From contig CAJWPE010000006.1 in NCBI GenBank assembly GCA_913045625.1, positions 1 through 44,074 of the forward strand: a stretch of DNA of 44,074 nucleotides, written 5' to 3'. The notes under the pieces were generated by a model, which saw only the letters and a list, made by a program, of their open reading frames with translations, did no database searches and had not been told where the DNA came from. The DNA comes from an uncultured Chloroflexota bacterium (GTDB taxonomy: Bacteria > Chloroflexota > Dehalococcoidia > Lucifugimonadales > UBA826). The position numbers and the translations under genes were made by a program. Shown here piece after piece: positions 17,121-25,950 of this stretch; positions within the stretch are counted from its first letter, which is position 1, and each line of letters starts with the position of its first letter.

Positions 17121-18046
17121 TATCTAGTTCTCGGATTAAAGACATCGTTCAAGGAATCTCCAAACAAGTTCCAAGTTAAAACTAACGTCCAAGCTACAAT
17201 ACCAGGAGCCAAAAGCATCCAAGGAACAGCTCTAATAGCACTTATACTCCCACCTTCAAGAAGCATATTACCTAAACTTGGCCTAGGAGGCTGAATTCCT
17301 AAACCTAACCAACTAAGAATAATTTCTGTTCCTATTAAAGACCCCATACCCATAGATACAGTAATTATAATAGGACTTAAAGCATTAGGTAATAAATGAA
17401 TAAACAAAATTCTGGATGTAGATGCTCCCATGGCTTTAGCAGATTCTATATATTCATTTTCCTTCAACGACAAAACCTGCCCCCTTACTAATCGTGCCAT
17501 ACCCACCCAACTAAATGAAACTAAAGCAAGTGAAATCACTAGATAATCTGCAATTCCACTTTTAACTAAACCTTCTATCACTGTTGTATCTTCAATCCAC
17601 CTAACAAAATCTAAAATCCTAGGCCTCAAAGTTGCTGCTAATAAAATAACTAATAATATATCGGGGAAACAAGCGAACAATTCACCTAATCTCATGATAA
17701 ACGAATCGATTTTACCCCCAAAATACCCCGCAATTAACCCCAACGAAACTCCTATTAACAATGAACCAGAAAGTATAGTGACAAAAGTAATAATTACTGT
17801 ATTTTGAATACCCCACAAAACTCTTGAAAAAACATCTCTACCTTTAAAATCTGTTCCCGCAATATGTTGCCAACTTGGCGCTTCTCTAATCGCAGAATAA
17901 TCCTGATAGTTATATTCGTAGGGAGCAATCAGAGGTGCGAAAATTCCCATGAAGTAAATAGAAATAATTAAAACTAAACATATAATCGCCACTTTTTTCT
18001 TAAATAATCTAGAAAACGATCTACTTACATGATTTACAGATTTCAT
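17120..18046 (-). CDS. Oligopeptide/dipeptide ABC permease, DppC-like
   Basis: 308-residue inner-membrane permease of the peptide/nickel/opine ABC family. It has an N-terminal cytoplasmic segment, a first helix (VAIICLVLIISIYFMGIFAPLI), five further helices, and the family EAA loop (ESAKAMGASTSRILFIHLLPN). The N-terminal APSWQHIAGTDFKGRDVFSR segment is characteristic of DppC/OppC. It starts two bases after the DppB-like gene and pairs with it. No ATP-binding subunit gene is nearby. Confidence 0.94.
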   Translation of the reverse strand: MKSVNHVSRSFSRLFKKKVAIICLVLIISIYFMGIFAPLIAPYEYNYQDYSAIREAPSWQHIAGTDFKGRDVFSRVLWGIQNTVIITFVTILSGSLLIGVSLGLIAGYFGGKIDSFIMRLGELFACFPDILLVILLAATLRPRILDFVRWIEDTTVIEGLVKSGIADYLVISLALVSFSWVGMARLVRGQVLSLKENEYIESAKAMGASTSRILFIHLLPNALSPIIITVSMGMGSLIGTEIILSWLGLGIQPPRPSLGNMLLEGGSISAIRAVPWMLLAPGIVAWTLVLTWNLFGDSLNDVFNPRTR

Positions 18047-18048
18047 AC

Positions 18049-18978
18049 TTAATTCAGCCTTATTCTAGGATCTAGAATAGTGTAGAAAATATCAGCAACT
18101 AATTGTGCTAAAACAAATACTGTGGACAAAATGATAGTAAAGCCCATAATTACAGGATAATCACGATTAAAAATTGATTGAATCGCAAAATCTCCCACTC
18201 CTGGAATCCCTAATAATCTTTCAGTAATAAAACTAGTAGTAAGAATTCCAGCAAAAGACATAGCCAAGATTGTCACAATCGGAATCAATGCATTTCTTGC
18301 CACATGCCTGAAGTCAACCATCCATGGCTTCAAACCTTTTGAATGAGCCGTTCTGACAAAATCTTGTCCTAATACATCAAGAGTACTGGCTCTCATTAAT
18401 CTCACAAATCCAGCTACCCCCGGCAAGCCCATAGTAATGACTGGAACTATAATCCTCAAATCAAATATGCCTCCCCATCCAGAACATGGCACCAAACTAG
18501 CTTTTAAACACAAAGCCCACAATACTACAGGGATACTAACCATAATAGGGACAGACATCAAAATTAATGAAGTAGTAACTACAAATGGATCAATCCAGGT
18601 TCCTTGTCTATGGGCAACCCAAAAACCGAGTGGAATTCCAATCATTAAACTTACTGAAATTGCTACAATATTGACTTGAAATGAAACCCACATTTTAGAA
18701 ATTAACAGGGAGCTTACTGACCTACCTCTAAATCTAAGACTTTCACCGAAATCACCCTGAACAATATTGATCACATAATCAAAATATTGAACAATCATCG
18801 GCCTATTTAAGCCTAAATTTTCCCTTAACCTCTCAGCAACGTCGGGATCATATCTTGAACCCATCATCACTTGTACTGGGTCACCGGGACCATAAGTACC
18901 TAATAAAAAAGTAACCGCAGTCACCATCAATAATAATAGAGGTAACCACATCAATCTTCTGATAACAAAAGTCAACAT
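18049..18978 (-). CDS. Oligopeptide/dipeptide ABC permease, DppB-like
   Basis: 309-residue permease with the DppB/OppB layout. The N-terminal helix (RRLMWLPLLLLMVTAVTFLLG) is followed by the GPGDPVQVMMG periplasmic loop, then the EAA-type loop VRTAHSKGLKPWMVDFRHVARNALIP and a C-terminal DPRIRL. It lies between the binding-protein gene and the DppC-like gene, forming one import unit for peptides or similar solutes. Confidence 0.94.
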   Translation of the reverse strand: MLTFVIRRLMWLPLLLLMVTAVTFLLGTYGPGDPVQVMMGSRYDPDVAERLRENLGLNRPMIVQYFDYVINIVQGDFGESLRFRGRSVSSLLISKMWVSFQVNIVAISVSLMIGIPLGFWVAHRQGTWIDPFVVTTSLILMSVPIMVSIPVVLWALCLKASLVPCSGWGGIFDLRIIVPVITMGLPGVAGFVRLMRASTLDVLGQDFVRTAHSKGLKPWMVDFRHVARNALIPIVTILAMSFAGILTTSFITERLLGIPGVGDFAIQSIFNRDYPVIMGFTIILSTVFVLAQLVADIFYTILDPRIRLN

Positions 18979-18999
18979 TTATAAACCTATTTGATAAAT

Positions 19000-20646
19000 C
19001 TATTTGTCAAAATAAACATACCTCATTTTAGGAACAGTCATAGGAGTCAAAAAATAATTTTTAACTTTAGATTTTATCAACAGATGTCTCTCACCGGGAT
19101 ACCACATTGGAATCCATGCAGCCTCATTAGTAATAATATTTTCAGCCTGATTATATAAATTAATCCTAGTTGAAATATCAGTTTCTATACGAGCTTGTTC
19201 TAAAATTCCATCTAATTTTAAATTTGAATATCCTAGTTGATTGTTATCACTCTCTGAATGAAACAAAATATCAAGGAAATCTTGAGGGTCAGGGTAGTCA
19301 GCTTGCCAACCAATTCCAGCAAACATTTGAAATTTTTCCTGATCTAAATCACTTAAAAATGTGGCCCATTCAAGTTGTTGGATTTCAATTTCTACACCTA
19401 AATTTTCTTTCCAAATATTCATTATCACTTCTAAGTCCGTATCAATTTCACCACCCGACCCAGGAATAGTTACAGTGATACGAGGCCTAGAAGATGCATC
19501 TGCATAAATGGATTCACTTAATAATATTTTTGCTTTTTCAATATCGTATCTTAAACCCTCTAAATTCGGATTGTATCCAGGAAATCCTGGAGGTAGTACT
19601 CCATAAGCAGGAACTACCAAATCAGAATAAATCTCTCTAGCTATCATTTCTTTATCAATAGAGTGAGTCAAAGCTTGTCTAAATTTCACATCATCAAATG
19701 GAGCAACTGAAGAATTAAAGCCAATATAACTTATAGAGAAATCAGGATTACCAACAACCAAATCAGAATTTAGAGGATCATTTGGATCTTTAATTCTTTC
19801 CAAATCCAACATAGAAATTCCAGTAATATCTATTTCATCATTTTCATACATTGCCATAGATGAACCACCAGCCAAATTATATTGAATCTTTTCTAATTTT
19901 GGCGGTTCTAAATGATATTTCGAATGACGATTCAAAATAATTCTCTCACCAATTTTGTACTCAGCAAGAGTAAATGGCCCAGTTCCATTGGGAGAATCCG
20001 TCCAAGTCTTTCCTCCAGATTCAACATTAAATTGGTCCAAGACATAAGCAGTAGGATAAGTAAGTTTTGCTAAAAAATACGCCTTAGGTGAATCTATTGA
20101 AATTTGTAATGTTATTTCATCAATTATTTTTATACCACCAATATCCTTAGCTTGACCGTTTATAACTTCTTTTACACCAATAATGTCTCCCAAGTATGTT
20201 TCTGCAACTGTTGAAGCAGTTTCTGGATTTGCCGCTCGCTCGAAAGACCATTTAAAGTCTTGCGCTGTAACCTTTTTTCCATCATGAAAAACAGCATCAT
20301 CTCGAATCTTAAAAATGTAAACAGTTCCATCCTCAGAAATTTCCCAACTTTCCGCGATATCTGGAATCAAATTTAAATCTGGATCAAATGCAACTAATCC
20401 TCCAAAAATCTCAACAATAATTCCAGAAGATGTTGTGTCTCCAGCTAAGTGGGGGTCTAAAGTTGGAGGATCATTCCATAATCTATTAAATGTACCTCCA
20501 GCAGGCAAGACCGGTGATTCTTGAGAATTTGTAATTTGTAATTTTTGACTATCTTGAAGATTTTCTGTTTCTAAAGAAACCTCTGAACCACAAGAAAATG
20601 TTGCTAATAACAAAACCAATAAAAAACTAAAAATATACCTTTTCAT
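19000..20646 (-). CDS. Peptide ABC substrate-binding lipoprotein (SBP family 5)
   Basis: 548-residue extracytoplasmic solute-binding protein. A signal peptide ends near Cys19 (LLATFSCGS), probably the lipid-anchored residue. The mature protein has typical family-5 segments: GGTFNRLWNDPPTLDPHLA, FGGLVAFDPDLNLIPDIAESWEIS, TVYIFKIRDDAVFHDGKKVTA.DFKWSFERA, and FDDVKFRQALTHSIDKEMI. The ligand is probably oligopeptides but could be another solute. The ATG overlaps the prfB stop (TAATG), with GAGGG inside prfB as ribosome site. Confidence 0.94.
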   Translation of the reverse strand: MKRYIFSFLLVLLLATFSCGSEVSLETENLQDSQKLQITNSQESPVLPAGGTFNRLWNDPPTLDPHLAGDTTSSGIIVEIFGGLVAFDPDLNLIPDIAESWEISEDGTVYIFKIRDDAVFHDGKKVTAQDFKWSFERAANPETASTVAETYLGDIIGVKEVINGQAKDIGGIKIIDEITLQISIDSPKAYFLAKLTYPTAYVLDQFNVESGGKTWTDSPNGTGPFTLAEYKIGERIILNRHSKYHLEPPKLEKIQYNLAGGSSMAMYENDEIDITGISMLDLERIKDPNDPLNSDLVVGNPDFSISYIGFNSSVAPFDDVKFRQALTHSIDKEMIAREIYSDLVVPAYGVLPPGFPGYNPNLEGLRYDIEKAKILLSESIYADASSRPRITVTIPGSGGEIDTDLEVIMNIWKENLGVEIEIQQLEWATFLSDLDQEKFQMFAGIGWQADYPDPQDFLDILFHSESDNNQLGYSNLKLDGILEQARIETDISTRINLYNQAENIITNEAAWIPMWYPGERHLLIKSKVKNYFLTPMTVPKMRYVYFDK

Positions 20647-21762
20647 TATTCCCTCTTTGAATTTTTATTTCCAACTAAATAAGTCAAATATGATTTTATA
20701 AAATCGTTGATTTCACCATCTAAAACTGAATCTGTTTTGGATGTCTCAGTTCCTGTTCTATGATCCTTAACCATTTGATAAGGGTGCAAAACATAACTCC
20801 TAATTTGATTACCCCATTCAGCAGAAATATGTTTTCCTTTCAATTCATTCATTTTTTCATTTTGTTTTTTTTGTTCTAAATCTAACAATCGAGACATTAA
20901 AATTCTCATAGCAATTTCCTTGTTTTGCCTCTGAGACCTTTCATTTTGACATACAACAACAATCCCAGAAGGAATGTGGGTGATCCTGATTGCTGTAGAG
21001 TTTTTTTGAACATTTTGCCCCCCATGTCCCCCTGCTCTAAAAACATCAATTTTTAAATCATCATCATTTAAATCTACTTCTACACTTTGATCTACTTGTG
21101 GTAAAACTTCTGCCAAAGCAAAAGAAGTATGTCGAGCATGATCATTGTCAAAAGGAGATATTCGAACCAATCTATGCACACCTTTTTCTGATTTTAAATT
21201 ACCGTATACATAATCACCATTAATTTGTAAAACTACACTTTTGATTCCAGCTTCTTCACCATAGGAAACATCTAAAATTTGTGAATCAAATCCATTCTTA
21301 TCACTCCAACGCGTATACATTCTCAAAAGCATTGCAGCCCAATCTTGCGAATCAACTCCACCTGCTCCAGCATGTATTGCCAAAATAGCATCCCCTGAAT
21401 CGTATTGCCCTGAAAAATTCAATTTAAAAGAAAGAGAATCCAAAATTTGTTGAATTTCTTTAGTTTCGCTTAAAATCTCCTGAAAAATTTCAGGGTCATG
21501 ATCTAATTCTATTAAATCAATCATTTCAATAGCTAAATCAATTTTAGAGTCTAAAGATTCCCAATCTCCTACAGTCTTGTTCAAATTTGACAATTTCTTC
21601 ATAGTTGCTTGAGCTTGAATTGGGTCATTCCAAAAATCAACTGCAGAAATTAAATTTTCAATTTCATGTATTTTGACAACCATTCCAGAAAGGTCAAAGG
21701 CGCACCTTAAATTCTTTAACTTGATTTTTAATTTCTAAAAGTACATTTCTAGAATCTTGCAT
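20646..21762 (-). CDS. prfB: Peptide chain release factor 2, programmed +1 frameshift
   Basis: RF2 recognises UGA and UAA and releases the finished peptide at the ribosome. The reading frame from the internal ATG at 21683 lacks the usual N-terminus. Upstream, an ATG at 21762 with GAGGAAG ahead opens a 22-codon frame ending at CTT-TGA-C (21699-21693). An AAGGTG Shine-Dalgarno-like element lies at 21708-21703, three bases before the CTT. This is the classical prfB autoregulatory shift site. Skipping one base joins the frames and gives about 371 residues (E. coli 365). The SPF anticodon tripeptide is in RLVRISPFDND and the GGQ motif in AGGHGGQNVQK. The gene follows priA and its stop overlaps the next start. 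Confidence 0.95.
21693..21708 (-). promoter_or_regulatory. RF2 programmed +1 frameshift site
   Basis: Reading on the minus strand: AAGGTG, CGC, CTT, TGA, C. This has the order and spacing of the E. coli signal (an internal Shine-Dalgarno, three bases, the slippery CTT, an in-frame UGA and then C). When RF2 is scarce, ribosomes pause at UGA and shift to GAC, restoring RF2 synthesis. Confidence 0.93.
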
Positions 21763-21812
21763 AACTTCCTCACAAATTACATTGAACTTAATTATATCAA
21801 TTTAAAAACTAA

Positions 21813-24254
21813 TTAATTTGCAAATAATGGATTCACATCTACTGACCAATCTTTTGAAATTTTCATTGAATCAGTCTGTTCTCTAAATCCTATAGTTTCC
21901 AACAAACGTTCAGGCTGATGCCCTCTCAACAAAATTTGCCATCTGTAATGTCCTTTTATCCTAGATGGAAATGCTGGCGTAGGACCTAGCAAATCAGTAT
22001 CATGCAATCCCCATTCTAATTGTTGAGATTTTAATAACTTATATAAAGAAAAAGCAGCACGTTCACAAGAAGAATTGTTTGTATCATGTTTAATTAATCT
22101 AATCATTTTACTGTACGGTGGATACATAAAAGACTTTCTATAATTAATTTCTTTCATATAAAAACGTTCATAATTTTGTGCTGCAGACGTATCAATTGAA
22201 TAATGTTCAGGCTGATATGTTTGAATAATTACTTTACCAGGATTCTCTCCTCTGCCTGATCTTCCTGCCACTTGACACAACATTTGAAAAACTTTTTCAC
22301 CTGATCTGAAGTCAGGTAAACCTAATCCTACATCTGCATTTATCACACCTACAAGAGTAACTCCTGGAATATGATGACCTTTTGCAATCACCTGAGTTCC
22401 AATAAGAACTTTTGCTTCACCGTCAGAAAAAGATTTTAAAATTTTTTGGTATTCTTTATAATTCCTTGTGATATCACTATCCCATCTAACATAATTTACA
22501 TTTTGAAATAATTTTTTAAATTGATCTTCAACTAACTGAGTACCTATCCCATACTTGCCAATAGATGTTCCATGACAATTTGTGCAATTTGAAAAAGATT
22601 TTCTTACTAATCCACAATAATGGCATTTTAAAAAATCAGAATCAGAATGATAGGTCAGGGTTTTATCGCAACTAGAACAACTAAAAACTTGTCCACAACT
22701 TTGGCATTGAATTAGAGAAAAGGTTCCACGTCTATTAACAAATAATATGATTTGTTCATTTTTCTCAATTTTCTCTTGTATCTGAAGAAATAAATTATTA
22801 CTGAAAATTCCATAATTTCCATTTTTAAGTTCCTCTTTCATATCAACCACTTCAACGTCAGCCAATTTAGATTGATGAGAATTATTATCTAAATCAAATC
22901 TATGGTTTAATTTAGATAATTTATATCTACCTCTATTAGCCCTAAAGTAAGTTTCTACATCTGGAGATGCAGACCCTAAAACAACACATAAATTCAACTT
23001 AGCTGCCATTTGCATAGCGACATCTTTTACTTGATATTTTGGACTTAAATTTGATTCTTTATAACTTGAGTCATGTTCTTCATCTATGACTATCAAACCC
23101 AAATTTGGCATAGGAGCAAACAACGCGCTTCTAGATCCAATCACAATTTTATAATCACCATTTTTAATTCTCCACCACTCGTCAAATTTTTCCGACTGAG
23201 TCAAACCACTGTGCATTACACCAATTTGATTTGGAAAATGTTCTTGAAATCTTTTAATTGTTTGGGCAGTCAAAGATATTTCAGGAACTAGAATAATTGC
23301 ATTTTTATTCAAATCTAAACAATGCCTTACAGATTCAATATACACTTCAGTTTTACCACTCCCAGTAACTCCATGTACCAATATCGCTTTTGGAACTTCT
23401 TGGGGGTGATCTAACATTTCGCAAATTAGATTTACAGAAATAGCTTGATCAGAAGATAGATCTACACGATTCTTTTTTTCAAATTCTTGACCAAATAAAG
23501 GATTCCTAAATTCTCTTTTATCCACTAATTCAATCAGTTGATTATCTCTTAATTTATTAATTGAATAAGATCCAAATTTTTTCCGAAAAACAGAAATTGG
23601 AGCATCTACAGTAATATTTTCCTGAATTTCTTTTAGGGCTTTTAATTGATTATTGTGGATTTGATTTTCTAATAGCGCTTTAATTCCTAAACTAGTAATT
23701 TTAGGGACTTGAATATATTTTGCCTTAGGTGAACTTCTATTAAGTTCCTTAGATTTAATCAAGATTTTTTTTGAAACCATGGAATTAATAGAATAATTAG
23801 CTTTATTACCAAATTTTCTAATTAATTGATCCTGTCTTATTCTTTGTTCTGAAATAAATTCATTAGAAATTTTTTTTTGAATCTCACTTACAGGAGTAAA
23901 TTGAGAATCTTGATTAATTGTTAACCAATTTATATATCTTTGATGAGACCCAGGGGGTAACATCAACACCGCAGAATTAAACAAATTCGAAAAATAGAAC
24001 TTGCTCATCCATTCGGCAATTTTCAACCTTTCTTCATCTATTAAGATTTCAGGATCAGTTAATTCAATCACTTGTCGAGTTTTTTCAACTAAAGAAGTTT
24101 CAGAAATTTTAAAAACTATTCCTTGTAAAACTTGTGATCCAAACGGAACCATCACACAATGTCCAGGAAAAACTTCTAATCCTGATGGGATTTCATAAGA
24201 AAAAAGCCTAGAATGACCTAATGGAGCATCTACAGCAATTTCAGCAAATTTCAA
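21813..24254 (-). CDS. priA: Primosomal replication restart helicase PriA
   Basis: Superfamily-2 helicase that reloads the replisome at stalled forks. At about 813 residues it is near the usual length. It has an N-terminal DNA-binding part (KFAEIAVDAPLGHSRLFSYEIP), Walker A HGVTGSGKTEVY, the DEEHDSSYK box, and GSASPDVETYF. Eight zinc-binding cysteines follow in pairs (CQSCGQVFSCSSC, then CHYCG and CTNC), and helicase motifs continue through IGTQVIAKGHHIPG and QVAGRSGRG. I choose the TTG at 24254 because AGAGG lies eight bases upstream. The GTG at 24263 would share its first base with that ribosome site. A hairpin precedes the gene. Confidence 0.95.
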   Translation of the reverse strand: MKFAEIAVDAPLGHSRLFSYEIPSGLEVFPGHCVMVPFGSQVLQGIVFKISETSLVEKTRQVIELTDPEILIDEERLKIAEWMSKFYFSNLFNSAVLMLPPGSHQRYINWLTINQDSQFTPVSEIQKKISNEFISEQRIRQDQLIRKFGNKANYSINSMVSKKILIKSKELNRSSPKAKYIQVPKITSLGIKALLENQIHNNQLKALKEIQENITVDAPISVFRKKFGSYSINKLRDNQLIELVDKREFRNPLFGQEFEKKNRVDLSSDQAISVNLICEMLDHPQEVPKAILVHGVTGSGKTEVYIESVRHCLDLNKNAIILVPEISLTAQTIKRFQEHFPNQIGVMHSGLTQSEKFDEWWRIKNGDYKIVIGSRSALFAPMPNLGLIVIDEEHDSSYKESNLSPKYQVKDVAMQMAAKLNLCVVLGSASPDVETYFRANRGRYKLSKLNHRFDLDNNSHQSKLADVEVVDMKEELKNGNYGIFSNNLFLQIQEKIEKNEQIILFVNRRGTFSLIQCQSCGQVFSCSSCDKTLTYHSDSDFLKCHYCGLVRKSFSNCTNCHGTSIGKYGIGTQLVEDQFKKLFQNVNYVRWDSDITRNYKEYQKILKSFSDGEAKVLIGTQVIAKGHHIPGVTLVGVINADVGLGLPDFRSGEKVFQMLCQVAGRSGRGENPGKVIIQTYQPEHYSIDTSAAQNYERFYMKEINYRKSFMYPPYSKMIRLIKHDTNNSSCERAAFSLYKLLKSQQLEWGLHDTDLLGPTPAFPSRIKGHYRWQILLRGHQPERLLETIGFREQTDSMKISKDWSVDVNPLFAN

Positions 24255-24281
24255 AAAAAACACCTCTCTTGTGTAAGAGGT
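24253..24281 (-). terminator. Hairpin plus T8 tract between rplS and priA
   Basis: On the minus strand ACCTCT (24281-24276) pairs with AGAGGT (24267-24262) across an 8-base loop, followed by G and eight Ts. The T tract and right arm contain the priA ribosome site and the approach to its start codon. It may act as a partial terminator after rplS or as a translation-masking stem for priA. Confidence 0.45.
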
Positions 24282-24287
24282 AAATAA

Positions 24288-24632
24288 TTAACTTCTTCTA
24301 GCCTCTTTTATCCTAGCAGCCTTTCCTGAAAGCCCTCTCAAGTAATATAATCGAGATCTTCGAACTTTCCCTCTAGTAATTACTTTGACAGAATCTACAT
24401 TGGGCGATGAAACAAAAAATGTTCTTTCTACGCCTACTTGATTTGAAATTCTTCTAACTGTAAAAGTTTCTCCTCTACCAGTTCCCCTTCTTCTAATCAC
24501 CACACCTTCAAATCCCTGATTTCGTACTCTCTCACCTTCTACAACTCGAACGTTTACGCGAACAGTATCCCCAGAATTGAATTCTTCTATTTTTTCATTT
24601 TGAACAACAGGGATAAGATTATGAGCGTCCAT
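24288..24632 (-). CDS. rplS: 50S ribosomal protein L19
   Basis: 114-residue ribosomal protein at the 30S-50S interface. Signature stretches are [28 protein letters not shown] and [18 protein letters not shown], ending in the basic [26 protein letters not shown] ribosome site precedes the ATG. It is the first gene of a minus-strand group and has its own good promoter. trmD and rpsP, which often accompany rplS, are not adjacent. Confidence 0.96.
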   Translation of the reverse strand: MDAHNLIPVVQNEKIEEFNSGDTVRVNVRVVEGERVRNQGFEGVVIRRRGTGRGETFTVRRISNQVGVERTFFVSSPNVDSVKVITRGKVRRSRLYYLRGLSGKAARIKEARRS

Positions 24633-24671
24633 TACTATTCCATTTAAATCAATTTTTAATACAAGATGTAA

Positions 24672-24700
24672 ATTCTACTTCTGAATGATTTTCATGGCAA
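24672..24700 (-). promoter_or_regulatory. Sigma-70-type promoter for rplS
   Basis: On the minus strand TTGCCA (24700-24695) and TAGAAT (24677-24672) are 17 bases apart, giving a leader of about 30-35 bases before rplS. It overlaps the opposing tatA promoter region, so the two may interfere. Confidence 0.55.
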
Positions 24701-24716
24701 TAGTTTGTTATACAAT
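24689..24716 (+). promoter_or_regulatory. Candidate promoter for tatA
   Basis: TTTTCA and TACAAT (24711-24716, within TATACAAT) are separated by 16 bases, about 40 bases before the tatA ATG. The -35 match is modest. Confidence 0.4.
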
Positions 24717-24758
24717 AGGACGGTACAAATTTTTATATGAAGATTAAAGAGGGAATTT

Positions 24759-24938
24759 ATGCCTTTTAGATTTGGTCCCATGGAACTAATAATAGTTTTG
24801 GTAGTTGTATTGATTATTTTTGGAGTAGGTAGATTACCTGAAATAGGTGGAGCAATGGGTAAAGCCATAAAAGAATTCAGGTCCAGTCAAGATAAAAGTG
24901 TAGATGAGCAATTAGCTCAATCTGAAAAAGAAAACTAA
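24759..24938 (+). CDS. tatA: Sec-independent translocase protein TatA
   Basis: A 59-residue protein too short for a typical ORF cut-off. It has a GAGGGAATTT ribosome site before the ATG. The N-terminal helix ([23 protein letters not shown]) contains the TatA/E hinge F-G-x-x-(R/K)-L-P-x-(I/L)-G, followed by the amphipathic helix [14 protein letters not shown] and a short acidic tail. TatA oligomers form the pore for export of folded, often cofactor-bearing proteins. Unusually it is not in line with tatBC but faces tatC tail to tail, three bases apart. Confidence 0.93.
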   Translation: MPFRFGPMELIIVLVVVLIIFGVGRLPEIGGAMGKAIKEFRSSQDKSVDEQLAQSEKEN

Positions 24939-24941
24939 ATA

Positions 24942-25676
24942 TTATTTATCTCTTTTTTTAAGTTTTGAACCTATTTTGGAAAGTAGTATTCCAAATTCAA
25001 ATAAAATGATAATTGGTATAGCTACTAATGATTGATTAATAGGATCAAGTGTAGGTGTAATCAATGCACCTAAAATAAATGCTAAAACAACAGCCCACCT
25101 TCTATTTCTAGATAAAAACTTCGGTGTCACTACACCGATTCGAGATAAAAAAAACAGCGCTATTGGAATTTCAAATACAATCCCCATCCAAAATAATAAA
25201 GAAATCATTAAATTCACGTAATTGCCTATTCTTATCATGGGTGTAGCAATATCTGTTCCAAAAGAAATCAAAAACTGAACAGCCGGTGGAAATAGGATGT
25301 AATAGCCAAATGATGCTCCAGCTGCAAATACAATCATGCTAATAGGTAAAAATATATACAAATATCTTTTTTCTGACCTGTTTAGACCTGGTGAAACAAA
25401 CATCACAATATGCCAAATCATAAAGGGCATAGACATAAAAAACCCTACCATCAGTGAAACTTTCATAGCTATGCCTAAAAACTCAGTTAAATCCGTATAT
25501 ATAGGTTTTTCATTTGGCATTCCAGGAAACCCGCTAGCTGGGCCCATTAACATAGATAAAATTTGTTGATGAAAAACAAAACAAATTACAGATACAACCA
25601 TTAAAACAATAGCCGACCAAGTCAACCTTTTTCTTAGTTCAGAAAGATGTTGAGATAATGTTGCTTCATTATTCAT
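24942..25676 (-). CDS. tatC: Sec-independent translocase protein TatC
   Basis: 244-residue integral membrane receptor for twin-arginine signal peptides. It starts with LSQHLSELRKRL, the family's conserved cytoplasmic segment with the essential glutamate. Six hydrophobic helices follow, with the typical FFMSMPFMIWHIVMFVSPGLNRSEKRY region, and the last helices end in a basic tail. Its start overlaps the end of the TatB-like gene by eight bases, so the two are co-translated. Confidence 0.96.
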   Translation of the reverse strand: MNNEATLSQHLSELRKRLTWSAIVLMVVSVICFVFHQQILSMLMGPASGFPGMPNEKPIYTDLTEFLGIAMKVSLMVGFFMSMPFMIWHIVMFVSPGLNRSEKRYLYIFLPISMIVFAAGASFGYYILFPPAVQFLISFGTDIATPMIRIGNYVNLMISLLFWMGIVFEIPIALFFLSRIGVVTPKFLSRNRRWAVVLAFILGALITPTLDPINQSLVAIPIIILFEFGILLSKIGSKLKKRDK

Positions 25677-25941
25677 TGGAATTTTCCGTATTAGGTAAAT
25701 CTTGATTCAATTTTTTATTGAATTCAACTGAAGAACCTGGGGGATTGTCACTAATATAATCTTTGTCATTTATTTTCGTGATTTCATCAAGATCCATATG
25801 GGGAATAGATTTGGCAACACCTCTCAGTTGTCCAACTAAATCTCCTAAAAACCTGGCAGCTTCAATCATTTTTTGTGGTCCCAAAACAATAAAACCAATT
25901 AATAAAATTACTAAAATTTCCAATGATCCCATTCCTAGCAT
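25669..25941 (-). CDS. tatB: Sec-independent translocase TatB-like protein
   Basis: 90-residue TatA/B-family protein. The short N-terminal helix (SLEILVILLIGFIVLGPQKM) has the TatB-style G-P-x-(K/R)-(M/L) hinge, followed by amphipathic AARFLGDLVGQLRGVAKSI and a polar tail. The hinge proline and longer tail, plus coupling to tatC, point to TatB function. GAGGAAA lies well placed before the ATG. It follows maf by nine bases. Confidence 0.9.
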   Translation of the reverse strand: MLGMGSLEILVILLIGFIVLGPQKMIEAARFLGDLVGQLRGVAKSIPHMDLDEITKINDKDYISDNPPGSSVEFNKKLNQDLPNTENSNE

Positions 25942-25950
25942 CTTATTTCC

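Noticed and set aside
21694-21696. In-frame TGA near the prfB start as a sign of a pseudogene
   Set aside because: The surrounding AAGGTG-CGC-CTT-TGA-C matches the programmed frameshift signal, and the downstream frame is intact with SPF and GGQ motifs.
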